Shown here: positions 7,501-14,320 of the stretch, in pieces
Position numbering within the stretch: the first letter of the stretch is position 1
How the letters are laid out: every line of letters starts with the position of its first letter
Assembly (NCBI GenBank): GCA_964630925.1
Contig: CAZVZK010000044.1
Span: 1-64,000 of the forward strand
Reading direction: 5' to 3'
Length of the DNA stretch: 64,000 bases
Source of the DNA: RGDT01 sp964630925
GTDB lineage: Bacteria; Planctomycetota; Planctomycetia; Gemmatales; Gemmataceae
Position numbers and translations under genes: made by a program
The notes under the pieces: generated by a model
Told to the model about the DNA's origin: nothing
Databases searched by the model: none
The model's input: the letters and a program-made list of their open reading frames with translations, nothing else

Positions 7501-9078
7501 CGGTTCCTGGCCCTGCGCGACGAGCTGACGCGTGTGCGCCTCCTGCGGGCCGACAACCTCGCCGAGGTCGCCATCCTGCCCAGCCCCGGCGGCGGGGCCA
7601 TTCAGGGCGTGAGCCTCGACGCGCAGGGGCGCAGGCTGTTCATGAGCATCGGCGAGACCGGCAAGCTGTGGGACCTGGAGGGCATCCGCGCCGAGCTGGC
7701 CGACATGGGCCTCGCGTTCGATTGGCCGGAGTACGCCCGCGCCTCCCCGCCAACGCCGGTGATTTCGGCGGCGGTCATTCATTCGGAGGAGGATCCGGTG
7801 CGGCCGGCCCCGTTGACGGCGGAGGCCCCCTTGCCCGACGCCGTCGCACGCGCCCTCGCCGACAAGCTCGACGGCCCCGAAGCCGATGCGGCCCTGGCAC
7901 GCCTTTCCGCCGCGGGCAAGGCGGCCCTGCCCGCCGTCGAGTCCGCCGTGGCACGCGCCGCGCCGTCGCGGCGCGCGGCCTTGCAGCGGGCACGCCTGCG
8001 CCTGGAGTCCGCCTGGATGCTCGCCCCGCTGCGGGCCGAGCTATCGATGGTCAGCGCGGCGCGCCCGGACGCCGTGGCGGAGGCGAAACGCGCGTTGACG
8101 CTGCCGTTATCGCTCATGCCCGCGACGCCCGCGGGGAGACGCGTGAGCATGGGGACGGGGCGGGTCGCTCTCTGGGAGGCGTTCGACCGGTTCCTCGACG
8201 AGGCGGGGCTTACCCCCGTGCCCGATCCCCCGGCGTTCGAGATCGCGCTGCGCGAAGGGCCGCCCCCGCCGCGCGCCTGGGCGGGGCCGTTCCATCTCAT
8301 GGCGGCCGACCTGGAGCTGACCCGTTCGCGGCCACTCACGGGGGGTGCGGGCGCGCAGGTGCTTCGTATCGGCGTCAAGCTGCGCAACACGCCCACCGCC
8401 GAGACGCCCGAGGTGGGGGCTTTGCGCGTGGTCAAGGCGGTGGACGACAGGGGCCGTGCCGTGCCGGGGATCGCGGCGGTGCAGAGGTGGAGCAAGGCGT
8501 TGGGGATCCTGGGCAGCCGGCAGGAGGTGATGCTGAACGCCCCCGAGGAGGGGGCACGCCGCCTGGCCGAGCTCCGGCTGGCCCTCCCGGTGCGCGTCCG
8601 GGTCGGGCGCGAGGAGCAGGCACGCTGCCCCCTGCCCTCCGCGGGCGGCACGCCGGCGCTGCGCGACGCGCGTTCGGGCCACTGGCTCGCATTCGGCCGT
8701 GCCAGCTCGGCCCCGAACTTCTGGTCGGCAGACGTCTCCGTGTTCGGGCCGGCCGGGTGGACCTTCGACCCGGCGCGGCACGCGGTCTGCCTCGCGGCCG
8801 ACGGCGGCGCTTCCCTCCGCCTCAACGGCGCCATGACGGTTTCCCGCGGGCGCGCCCCGCACCCGCAGGATCTGCTGGGCCTCTCGGCCGCGCCAGGGTG
8901 GGCCGGCGTCCCGTGGGCCGCGTTCGCACCGGGCATGTTGCTGTCAACATGGAGCGCGACGGGGTCGTTGAGCGGCTACGTGCCGGACGGCTTCAAGCCT
9001 GCGCGCGTCACCCTGGAGCGGTCCGAGGCCGCCGAGACCGAGCTGCCGTTCTCCCTGCGCGACCTGCCCTTGCCGTGA
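4510..9078 (+). CDS. Membrane serine/threonine kinase with C-terminal beta-propeller
   Basis: A 1522-residue PknB-type (Hanks) kinase. Residues 38-55 hold a small zinc-finger-like HVETCPSCQSRL motif as in anti-sigma factors. The kinase domain spans about 101-365, with glycine loop GELGRGGMG (107-115), invariant Lys131, HRDLKPAN (222-229), DFG (242-244) and APEQ (269-272). A single membrane span follows at about 389-413, so the rest is probably exported. Residues about 420-1080 are WD40-like propeller repeats (RFSPDG, SPCGRYVA, GDGRFLAL). The C-terminal 400 residues contain a helical ALARLSAAGKAALPAVESA segment and an unassigned beta-rich part. The ATG at 4510 is close after GAGAAGCCG. It is fully intact and likely senses envelope signals; substrates are unknown. 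Confidence 0.92.
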   Translation: MTPETSTPDATWRGGCPPDDLLARRLVGQVGGPQASLIDGHVETCPSCQSRLESLVADTPRGNTTGPSADFLSWLKRAPAVSHPDELPRGPGGLPADAPPGYELLGELGRGGMGVVYKARQTALGRECALKMILSGGHAGAEELSRFRTEAEAIARLQHPGIVQVFEYGTHGGLPFLALELCTGGPLHRRLTGTPLPPAEAAALVRGLGMAVQAAHEAHVVHRDLKPANILLAADGTPKITDFGLARKTDEDGGQTRTGAVMGTPSYMAPEQARGVKDVGPAADVYALGAILYECLTGRPPFRAATSLETMQQVAADEPVPPRRLNPAVPRDLETITLKCLEKPPAARYVSARELAEDLERFLADEPIRARPVGRLEAGWRWARRNPRVALLGAAVAMLLLLIAGGAAVSAAWLYDASGKARNAEAASRDRLWGSLRATARAGRFSRQPGQRFASLAALREAAVMRPTPELRDEAIACLALADVDDAPERPAPGPGLHALDWLGDDKARTLTARRGGDAIAVFTSKNDFTPGRLISPDGKFVAVVYPERHEGPARVEIRSIAPDTLHAALDGVPYIFHGWAEGGRVFFHGTPDGTVRVIDPATGRELRSFRPPQSVSPIHALHPDGRRLLLASREVRGVAVFDLATGKMEAGIATPATSMTADWHPSGRRFALGSAGVSLFDYPSGRPGWTCGADAHNGLYFLHDGATLLSTGWKGLTHVLDAATGDVLLSRDGPIYGRPRPDGLAPCVRSPAGHLRAAGQGLCRTVADHGLDFGHPADFSPDGRLLAAVHSAGVTVHDAATALPLAVLPIGECPSVRFSPDGASLHTFGAGSRLQSWPIRLAGADARIGPPKDLGIEERGMRYSWISANPSGKLAASLWTANHIAVIDPASPEVARLVPHHRPRSVALSPCGRYVAAGPWHGSTLAVHDLRTGKECLGLASAESSHVAFDPAGRWLVAALRDRHSVYRIGEWSAPFIAIPQASRNIPAQPAFSGDGRFLALRDELTRVRLLRADNLAEVAILPSPGGGAIQGVSLDAQGRRLFMSIGETGKLWDLEGIRAELADMGLAFDWPEYARASPPTPVISAAVIHSEEDPVRPAPLTAEAPLPDAVARALADKLDGPEADAALARLSAAGKAALPAVESAVARAAPSRRAALQRARLRLESAWMLAPLRAELSMVSAARPDAVAEAKRALTLPLSLMPATPAGRRVSMGTGRVALWEAFDRFLDEAGLTPVPDPPAFEIALREGPPPPRAWAGPFHLMAADLELTRSRPLTGGAGAQVLRIGVKLRNTPTAETPEVGALRVVKAVDDRGRAVPGIAAVQRWSKALGILGSRQEVMLNAPEEGARRLAELRLALPVRVRVGREEQARCPLPSAGGTPALRDARSGHWLAFGRASSAPNFWSADVSVFGPAGWTFDPARHAVCLAADGGASLRLNGAMTVSRGRAPHPQDLLGLSAAPGWAGVPWAAFAPGMLLSTWSATGSLSGYVPDGFKPARVTLERSEAAETELPFSLRDLPLP

Positions 9079-9156
9079 CCGGGCCGGCTCAAGGGATGTC
9101 AAGCGGGCAGGCTGGGCTTCGCCTCTGTCGCCCCTGTCCGCCAGGGACGAGGCCGG

Positions 9157-9185
9157 TTGACGGCCACGGCGCGGCCCGTTACAGT
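9157..9185 (+). promoter_or_regulatory. Predicted sigma-70-type promoter of the PAAR gene
   Basis: A TTGACG box (9157-9162) is separated by exactly 17 bases from TACAGT (9180-9185). The PAAR start codon lies about 40 bases further on. Both boxes match the consensus at five or four of six positions. Confidence 0.6.
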
Positions 9186-9226
9186 AATCCTTGCTCGTTC
9201 AGCGGGCGCACCAGGAGATGATCGTC

Positions 9227-9613
9227 ATGCCGCCGGCAGCCCGGATGACCGACAAGATGTTGCAGGACGCCCCGCACTGTCACGCCCCGATCCACCCGCC
9301 GGCGCCGGTGCCGACGCCGGTGCCGCACCCGCCGCTCCCGCTGGACATCATCCCGCCCTGTGCGCCCACCGTGCTGATCGACAAGCTCCCGGCGGCCCGC
9401 GTCACCGACCTGTCGAAGCCCTGCATGCTGCCCACATGCGTCCCCAACGGGCCGGGCATGATCGCCAAGGGCTCGACGACCGTGATGATCGCCATGAAGC
9501 CCGCCGCGCGGGCGGGCGACCTGACCTCGCACGTCGGCTGCGTGGCCCCCATCCCCTCACCCACCGGCAAGATCCTGCCCCCGTGCAGCACGACGGTGAT
9601 GATCGGGGGGTGA
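9227..9613 (+). CDS. PAAR-like (DUF4150-type) spike-tip protein
   Basis: PAAR proteins form the sharp tip of VgrG-type spikes in type VI secretion and related contractile injection systems and may carry effectors. This 128-residue protein shows the family's alternating pattern of CAPTVLIDKLPAARVTDL, GSTTVMIAMKPAARAGDL and CSTTVMIGG, with repeated cysteines and histidines for metal at the tip. AGGAG at 9213-9217 is directly next to the ATG at 9218 but nine bases from the ATG at 9227 (MPPAARMTD), so the latter was chosen. A methyltransferase gene follows after six bases. DUF6931 and VgrG-tail-like genes follow on the opposite strand. Confidence 0.85.
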   Translation: MPPAARMTDKMLQDAPHCHAPIHPPAPVPTPVPHPPLPLDIIPPCAPTVLIDKLPAARVTDLSKPCMLPTCVPNGPGMIAKGSTTVMIAMKPAARAGDLTSHVGCVAPIPSPTGKILPPCSTTVMIGG

Positions 9614-9619
9614 GTCCCG

Positions 9620-10711
9620 TTGAAGCTCCGCCACTTCGAAGCCTACCGGCCCGTCTGCCCCCTGTGCCGCACCCGCTTCTCCCAGGACGCCCCCCTGAAG
9701 ATCGGCTCGTCCCTCCGCGCGGACGCCGGCTCCATCCATGAAGGCGCCCTGCACTGCACCAATGACGCGTGCCAGTGCGAGTTCCCGATCATCGACGGCA
9801 TCCCCATCCTCGTCCCGCAGATCCGCACCTACATCTCCACGAACATCTTCCACATCCTCGGCCGCCACGACCTCTCGCCCGAGGTCGAGAGCATGCTGGG
9901 AGATAGCTGCGGGCCGGGCTCGGCCCTCGACGCCACCCGCCTGCACCTGAGCAGTTACGCCTGGGACCACTACGGCGATCACGACCCCCTCGAGCCCCCG
10001 GGCGACCCACGCCCCGGCTCCGTGGCCCGCGTCCTCGAGCGTGGCCTCGCCCTGGCAGGGCCGCCCTCGGGCCTGTGCCTGGATGTCGGCTGCTCGGTCG
10101 GCCGTTCGACGTTCGAGCTGGCACGGCACACCGCCGGCCTGGCCCTCGGCGTGGATCTGAATTTCTCCATGCTCCAGGTCGCGACGGGCGTCATGAGCCG
10201 CGGTGCCGTCCGCTATTCGCGCAGGCGTGTCGGCCTGGTCTATGATCGGCGCGAGTTCCCCGCCCGGTTCAGGAACGCGGACGACGTCGATTTCTGGGCG
10301 TGCGACGCGACGGCCCTTCCGTTCCCCGCGGGGTCGATGGGGGCGGCCGTGTGCCTGAACGTGCTGGACTGCGTGGCCTCGCCGCTCGACCTGCTCGGCT
10401 CGCTGGCGCGTGTCCTCGGCCCGTCCGCCCCGCTGATCCTGTGCACGCCCTACGACTGGTCCGGCGGGGTGACGCCCCCGGAGACGTGGATCGGCGGCCA
10501 TTCCCAGCGCTCAGGGCACGCCGGCGCCGCCGAGCCGCTGCTGCGGGCGCTCCTCACCCCAGGCGCCCACCCGGCCTCCGTGGCCGGGCTGCGCCTCGTG
10601 GGCGACGAGGAGCGGATCCCCTGGCACGTCCGCCTGCATGACCGCGCCACGATGACCTACCTGACCCACGTGGCGGCCGCGCGGGCCGATTCGCCACACT
10701 CCGGGGGCTGA
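9620..10711 (+). CDS. SAM-dependent methyltransferase with zinc-ribbon N terminus
   Basis: A 363-residue class I methyltransferase. Residues 11-70 form a Trm112-like zinc ribbon (CPLCRTRF, then CTNDACQCEFPIIDGIPILV). The Rossmann motif I is LCLDVGCSVGRSTFELAR near residue 155, and the later DFWACDATALPFPAGSMG block is motif III/post-I. It starts with TTG at 9620, six bases after the PAAR gene, so the two are one transcription unit. The target is unknown; the pairing suggests modification of, or delivery with, the injection-tip protein, which is inference. Confidence 0.8.
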   Translation: MKLRHFEAYRPVCPLCRTRFSQDAPLKIGSSLRADAGSIHEGALHCTNDACQCEFPIIDGIPILVPQIRTYISTNIFHILGRHDLSPEVESMLGDSCGPGSALDATRLHLSSYAWDHYGDHDPLEPPGDPRPGSVARVLERGLALAGPPSGLCLDVGCSVGRSTFELARHTAGLALGVDLNFSMLQVATGVMSRGAVRYSRRRVGLVYDRREFPARFRNADDVDFWACDATALPFPAGSMGAAVCLNVLDCVASPLDLLGSLARVLGPSAPLILCTPYDWSGGVTPPETWIGGHSQRSGHAGAAEPLLRALLTPGAHPASVAGLRLVGDEERIPWHVRLHDRATMTYLTHVAAARADSPHSGG

Positions 10712-10733
10712 CGCCGACGCCCCTGGCCCGAGA

Positions 10734-11312
10734 TCACTTCCACACGCTGGCCCCGCTCGCCACGGCGAGGCCCAGCTCGAAGTGCTTCTTGAACTTCTCC
10801 GCCGCCTTCTCCGGGTCCTTCTCCAGCGCGGCGATGAGGACGGCCCCCGAGACGGCGTGGGCCGTCCACTGCTCCGGCGGCGGCTTCATCTCGACGTGAG
10901 ACGGCATGTGCGAGCCGGCGCTCCAGTACGCCGCCAGCGCCACGCACCCCGCCGCCGTCGTGAAGCCGGCGGCATCGCCGGCGCTCAGGTTCGCCGTCCG
11001 GTTGGCGTCCGAGGGGTCGGCCACCCACTTCTCCGCCGCCTGGAGCGCCTTGAGCGCCGGCGGCGGGATGTCCTTGCCGGCGGCGTGCCGGACGCAGACG
11101 CACCCCCACCAGACCGCCTCGCGTTTCGGCAGCGCGTAGGCCAGCACCTTGATGGCGTCGGGGATGCACCCCTTCTCGGCCAACACCTCCAGGAGCTGCT
11201 TCGGCGTGTGTTTGGCGTCGAACAGCTTCTGGGCGTCCTCGTCCAGCGTGAAGTGGGCGCAGGCCTCGGCGGCGGTCTTCGCCGTGATCCTGGGCAGCGT
11301 CGCGGGGATCAT
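10734..11312 (-). CDS. DUF6931-family protein
   Basis: A 192-residue protein with the conserved blocks ALPKREAVWWGCVCVR, AAEKWVADPSDANR and AGCVALAAYWSAGSHMPSH. In planctomycetes this family commonly sits with DUF4150 PAAR-like and DUF2169-type proteins, and that context is reproduced here: a PAAR gene lies 1.1 kb away on the other strand, and a VgrG-tail-like gene is immediately upstream. The start overlaps that gene's stop by ATGA, so the two are coupled. The biochemical role is unknown; it is likely an adaptor of the injection-type module. Confidence 0.75.
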   Translation of the reverse strand: MIPATLPRITAKTAAEACAHFTLDEDAQKLFDAKHTPKQLLEVLAEKGCIPDAIKVLAYALPKREAVWWGCVCVRHAAGKDIPPPALKALQAAEKWVADPSDANRTANLSAGDAAGFTTAAGCVALAAYWSAGSHMPSHVEMKPPPEQWTAHAVSGAVLIAALEKDPEKAAEKFKKHFELGLAVASGASVWK

Positions 11313-11776
11313 CTCTCCTCGACCTCCTTCCCGTGCGCTTCACCGTCCGCGGGCGGGGCGAGGGCCGCGGCGGGGTCGTCGGGGTACCCGGTGCGGTCGA
11401 GGCAGTTGAGCAACACGAGTTTGCCATCGACGTAGGTGTCGCCGGCGGACCTGAGACGGGTCTCGTTGCCGCTCCGCAAGGCGATGTCGCCGCCGGCGTC
11501 GAGCAGCATGCCCTCCGCCGCGCGGAGGGAGAGCTGCTTGCAGTTGACGGCGAGGCTCTCGGTGGCGTTGATCTCCAGCCGGGCCCCGGTCAGCGAGAGG
11601 ACGGGGCCCGACTTGGTCAGGGCGATGCGCAGCTCGATCTCGCCGCCGCTGGAGCGGATCTCGATCTCCTCCGTCTGGCCGTCGGCCTTGACGACCAGCG
11701 TCCTCCCCGAGGGCAGCGCCCGCGTTTGCAGGCCGGCCTGTTCCGCGGGGGTCACGTCAGAGGGGTTCGGCGTCAT
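11309..11776 (-). CDS. VgrG-tail-like beta-helix protein
   Basis: A 155-residue protein that begins MTPNPSDVTPAEQAG. Its second half has the strand-turn repeats typical of the C-terminal needle of VgrG/gp5 spikes (SLTGARLEINATESLAVNCK, then MLLDAGGDIALRSGNETRLR, then SAGDTYVDGKLVLLNC). The frame extends upstream to 11818, but the ATG at 11776 follows AAGGGACCCC and starts the plausible domain. There is no gp27/gp5 head, so this would be a stand-alone spike-tail or accessory. It is the first gene of a two-gene operon with the DUF6931 protein. Confidence 0.7.
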   Translation of the reverse strand: MTPNPSDVTPAEQAGLQTRALPSGRTLVVKADGQTEEIEIRSSGGEIELRIALTKSGPVLSLTGARLEINATESLAVNCKQLSLRAAEGMLLDAGGDIALRSGNETRLRSAGDTYVDGKLVLLNCLDRTGYPDDPAAALAPPADGEAHGKEVEER

Positions 11777-11861
11777 GGGGTCCCTTCGACGGGGTGCATC
11801 CGTCCGGGGGCGATCCACTGTCCGATCCTAAGAGCCGGCGGATGCCCCGTCAAGCACCGGC

Positions 11862-13244
11862 TCACGCCGGCGGGCGTTCGAGGTGGTGGCGCGTGGCGTG
11901 CTGGTACGCCGCCGCGATGGACACCAGCGTCGCCTCGCCGCCCGGCCGGCCCGTCAACTGAAGGCTCGTCCGCAGGCCGTCGTGTCCGGATCCCGAAGGG
12001 ACGCAGATCATCGGGTAGCCGGCGAGGTTCGTCGCCGTCGTCAGGGCGCTGATGTCTGGCCCGGAGGACTCCGCCTTGATCGACTTCGCGAACGGGGCCC
12101 TGGCCGACAGCCCGGCCCGCGCCTGGCCCGGCGCGATGACGGCGTCATACTTCGCGTACACCGCCGCCAGGGCCGCGCGGATGCGCCGCCTGGCCCGCAG
12201 GGCGTCGAGGTAGTCCGTCGCCAGCGTCGCCTGCGCCGCGAAGCCGCCCACCCGCATGTTGGTTGATTTCAGCTTCAGGGCGTCGCCGGACTCCCACACG
12301 TCGCGCAGGGCCGACGCCCCCTCGGCGCCGAGGATGATCGACAGCACCGGGCCGTAGGGCAGCGCCGGCAGCGCCACTTCTTTATCGACATCGCACCATT
12401 TCGCCAGCACATCGACGGCGGCCCGGAAGTTCGCGGCGACCTCCTTCTCGACCAGCGCCGTCGCGCCGCGGAGGATGCCGACACGGGGCTTCTTCATGCC
12501 CGCCTTGCCGGGCCAGACGAACGGCTTCGCGGAGATGGCGGACAGCACGAGGGCGCAGTCCTCCGCCGTGCGTCCCATCGGGCCGATCTTGTCGAGCGTC
12601 CACGACAGCGGCATCGCGCCGTCGCGGCTGACTCGGCCGTAGGTGGGCCGCAACCCCGTCACGCCGCAGTACGACGCCGGCGTCACGATGGAGCCGTTCG
12701 TCTCCGAGCCGATGGCGAACGGCACCAGGCCGGCGGCCACGGCGGCGCCCGAGCCCGAGGACGAGCCGCCGGCCCAGTAATCGGTGTTCCAGGGCGTCAC
12801 GCACGGCCCGGTCAAGCAGTTGTCCGCCGACTCGTAGCCGAAGCTGCCCGCCAGCTCCACCATCGCGAGCTTCGCCGCCAGGACGGCGCCGGCCTCGCGC
12901 AGCCTCTTGACCACCACGGCGTCGAAGTCGAAGACGCGGTCCTTGTACGCCGCGACGCCCCACGTCGTCGGCGCGCCCCTGGCCGCGAGAAGGTCCTTTG
13001 CCCCGTAGGGGATGCCGTGCAGCGGCCCGCGGTGCCTCCCGGCCTTGATCTCGGCGTCGGCGGCGCGGGCCTCCTTGAGGGCCGCCTCGCGCATGACCGT
13101 CACGACGGCGCCGAGCTTCGGCCCGACCTTCTCGAGCCGGCCCAGGCACGCCTCGGTCAGCTCCTCGGAGGTGAGCTTCTTCGCCTCGATGAGCGAGGAC
13201 AGCTCGCGGACGGGGAGATACAGCGTGTCGAGCGTGACGGCCAT
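11862..13244 (-). CDS. Amidase-signature hydrolase
   Basis: A 460-residue amidase-signature enzyme related to GatA and fatty-acid amide hydrolase. The Ser-cisSer-Lys triad is visible: Lys83 in YGAKDL, the glycine/serine-rich GGSSSGSG at 159-166 and the nucleophile region IGSETNGSIVTPA (nucleophile about Ser185). There is no signal peptide. No gatB or gatC is adjacent, so a stand-alone amide hydrolase is more likely than the aminoacyl-tRNA amidotransferase. It lies one base after a small twin-arginine protein gene, with which it is co-transcribed. Confidence 0.88.
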   Translation of the reverse strand: MAVTLDTLYLPVRELSSLIEAKKLTSEELTEACLGRLEKVGPKLGAVVTVMREAALKEARAADAEIKAGRHRGPLHGIPYGAKDLLAARGAPTTWGVAAYKDRVFDFDAVVVKRLREAGAVLAAKLAMVELAGSFGYESADNCLTGPCVTPWNTDYWAGGSSSGSGAAVAAGLVPFAIGSETNGSIVTPASYCGVTGLRPTYGRVSRDGAMPLSWTLDKIGPMGRTAEDCALVLSAISAKPFVWPGKAGMKKPRVGILRGATALVEKEVAANFRAAVDVLAKWCDVDKEVALPALPYGPVLSIILGAEGASALRDVWESGDALKLKSTNMRVGGFAAQATLATDYLDALRARRRIRAALAAVYAKYDAVIAPGQARAGLSARAPFAKSIKAESSGPDISALTTATNLAGYPMICVPSGSGHDGLRTSLQLTGRPGGEATLVSIAAAYQHATRHHLERPPA

Positions 13245-13245
13245 G

Positions 13246-13521
13246 TCACTCGCCCTCCGGGTGGTAGGCCGTCGCCGGCTCGTCCTGCCACGTCAGCTTC
13301 ATGGCGCGGCGGATGAGGTCTCCGGTGCCGAGCCGGCCCGCCATGCGCGAGCGCAGCGCCTTGCGGCCCGCCTCGTCGAGGTGCTTGCCGAGCCGCGCGA
13401 TGACCAGGTCGGCGAGGGCGGCGTTGGGGTCGATGGGCTTCTCGTCGGCGGCCCCGGCGGGGGCGGCGGCGGCGAGGGCCAGTGCGGCCGCGGTGAATCC
13501 GCGGCGGTCGATCTCGTCCAT
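13246..13521 (-). CDS. Small twin-arginine exported protein
   Basis: Ninety-one residues beginning MDEIDRRGFTAAALALAAAA, a twin-arginine-like signal (DRRGF plus hydrophobic core) ending near AAPAGAADE. The mature part is about 65 residues and helical. It is the first gene of the pair with the amidase. I do not recognise the family. Confidence 0.65.
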   Translation of the reverse strand: MDEIDRRGFTAAALALAAAAPAGAADEKPIDPNAALADLVIARLGKHLDEAGRKALRSRMAGRLGTGDLIRRAMKLTWQDEPATAYHPEGE

Positions 13522-13580
13522 CGTGGGCCTCGCGCAAGGGAAGGGGCACCAGGCAGGATGCCGGATGCCCCTCTTTGTAC

Positions 13581-13628
13581 GTCAGGCTGAAAGCCCGACA
13601 TCGGTGCGTGTCAGGCTGATAGCCTGAC
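13581..13628. repeat. Two tandem short palindromes, possible terminator
   Basis: GTCAGGCTGAAAGCCCGAC (13581-13599, one mismatch) and GTCAGGCTGATAGCCTGAC (13610-13628, perfect 8-bp stem, GAT loop) lie 10 bp apart between the methyltransferase 3' end and the twin-arginine gene. A related palindrome, GGCAGGCTGGCAGCCTGCC, is at 29317-29335. There is no T-run, so folding of the mRNA end rather than classic termination is likely. Confidence 0.7.
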
Positions 13629-13640
13629 GGACGGGGCGGA

Positions 13641-14249
13641 TCACTCCTTCTCCGGCTTCAGCGGGATCGTCCACAGGTACACGTCGTACTCGCGGTCGTC
13701 CTTGGTCTTGACGACGATCTTCTGATCGGGCTTGTAGCCGCGCATGTCGAAGGCGTGCGAGACGATACGCGAGCCGGGCTTCAGCTTCTTCAGCTGCGGC
13801 ACGAGCTTCACGTTGAGGTCGGGCAGCAGGTACAGCGTGATCACCGTCGCGCCGGACAGGTCCTGCTTGAAGATGTCCTTCCGCTCGAACTTGACGAGCT
13901 TCTGGGTCTCTTCCTTCTCCTTCTTGAAGTTGGCCTCGCAGTCCTTGATGCGGTCGGGGTCCACGTCGAAGCCCTTGGCCTTGCAGCCGTACTTGCGGGC
14001 GGCGCTCAGGACGATGCGGCCGTCGCCGCAGCCGAGGTCGTAGACCACGTCGTCCTTCTTGACCTTGGCCAGCTCGAGCATCTTGTCCACCACCTCCTGG
14101 GGGGTGGGCACGAAGATGACGTCCGGCTCGGTCTTGTCGGCGTCCTTCTTGTCGTCCTTCTTGTCGTCGGCGGCGAGGCCGACGGACACGGCCAACGCCA
14201 GCACGGCCAGCGTCAGGGCGAATCGCCCCCACACCCTGAGGTCACGCAT
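13641..14249 (-). CDS. Exported SAM-dependent methyltransferase
   Basis: A 202-residue protein with an N-terminal signal peptide (residues 8-26, LTLAVLALAVSVGLA) and a lysine/aspartate-rich linker. A methyltransferase core follows, with motif I DVVYDLGCGDGRIVLSAARK and a following GFDVDP acidic residue. Members of this planctomycete and cyanobacterial family are annotated as class I methyltransferases, and having one outside the cytoplasm is unusual because SAM is cytoplasmic. The hydrophobic start may instead anchor it to the membrane. It is transcribed alone. Confidence 0.8.
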   Translation of the reverse strand: MRDLRVWGRFALTLAVLALAVSVGLAADDKKDDKKDADKTEPDVIFVPTPQEVVDKMLELAKVKKDDVVYDLGCGDGRIVLSAARKYGCKAKGFDVDPDRIKDCEANFKKEKEETQKLVKFERKDIFKQDLSGATVITLYLLPDLNVKLVPQLKKLKPGSRIVSHAFDMRGYKPDQKIVVKTKDDREYDVYLWTIPLKPEKE

Positions 14250-14320
14250 GGGTCTCTTCCTCTCGCTTGTGAATCACCCGCCCCCGGCGGCCCACCTGGC
14301 CGACGCGGGCCGGACGAGGT

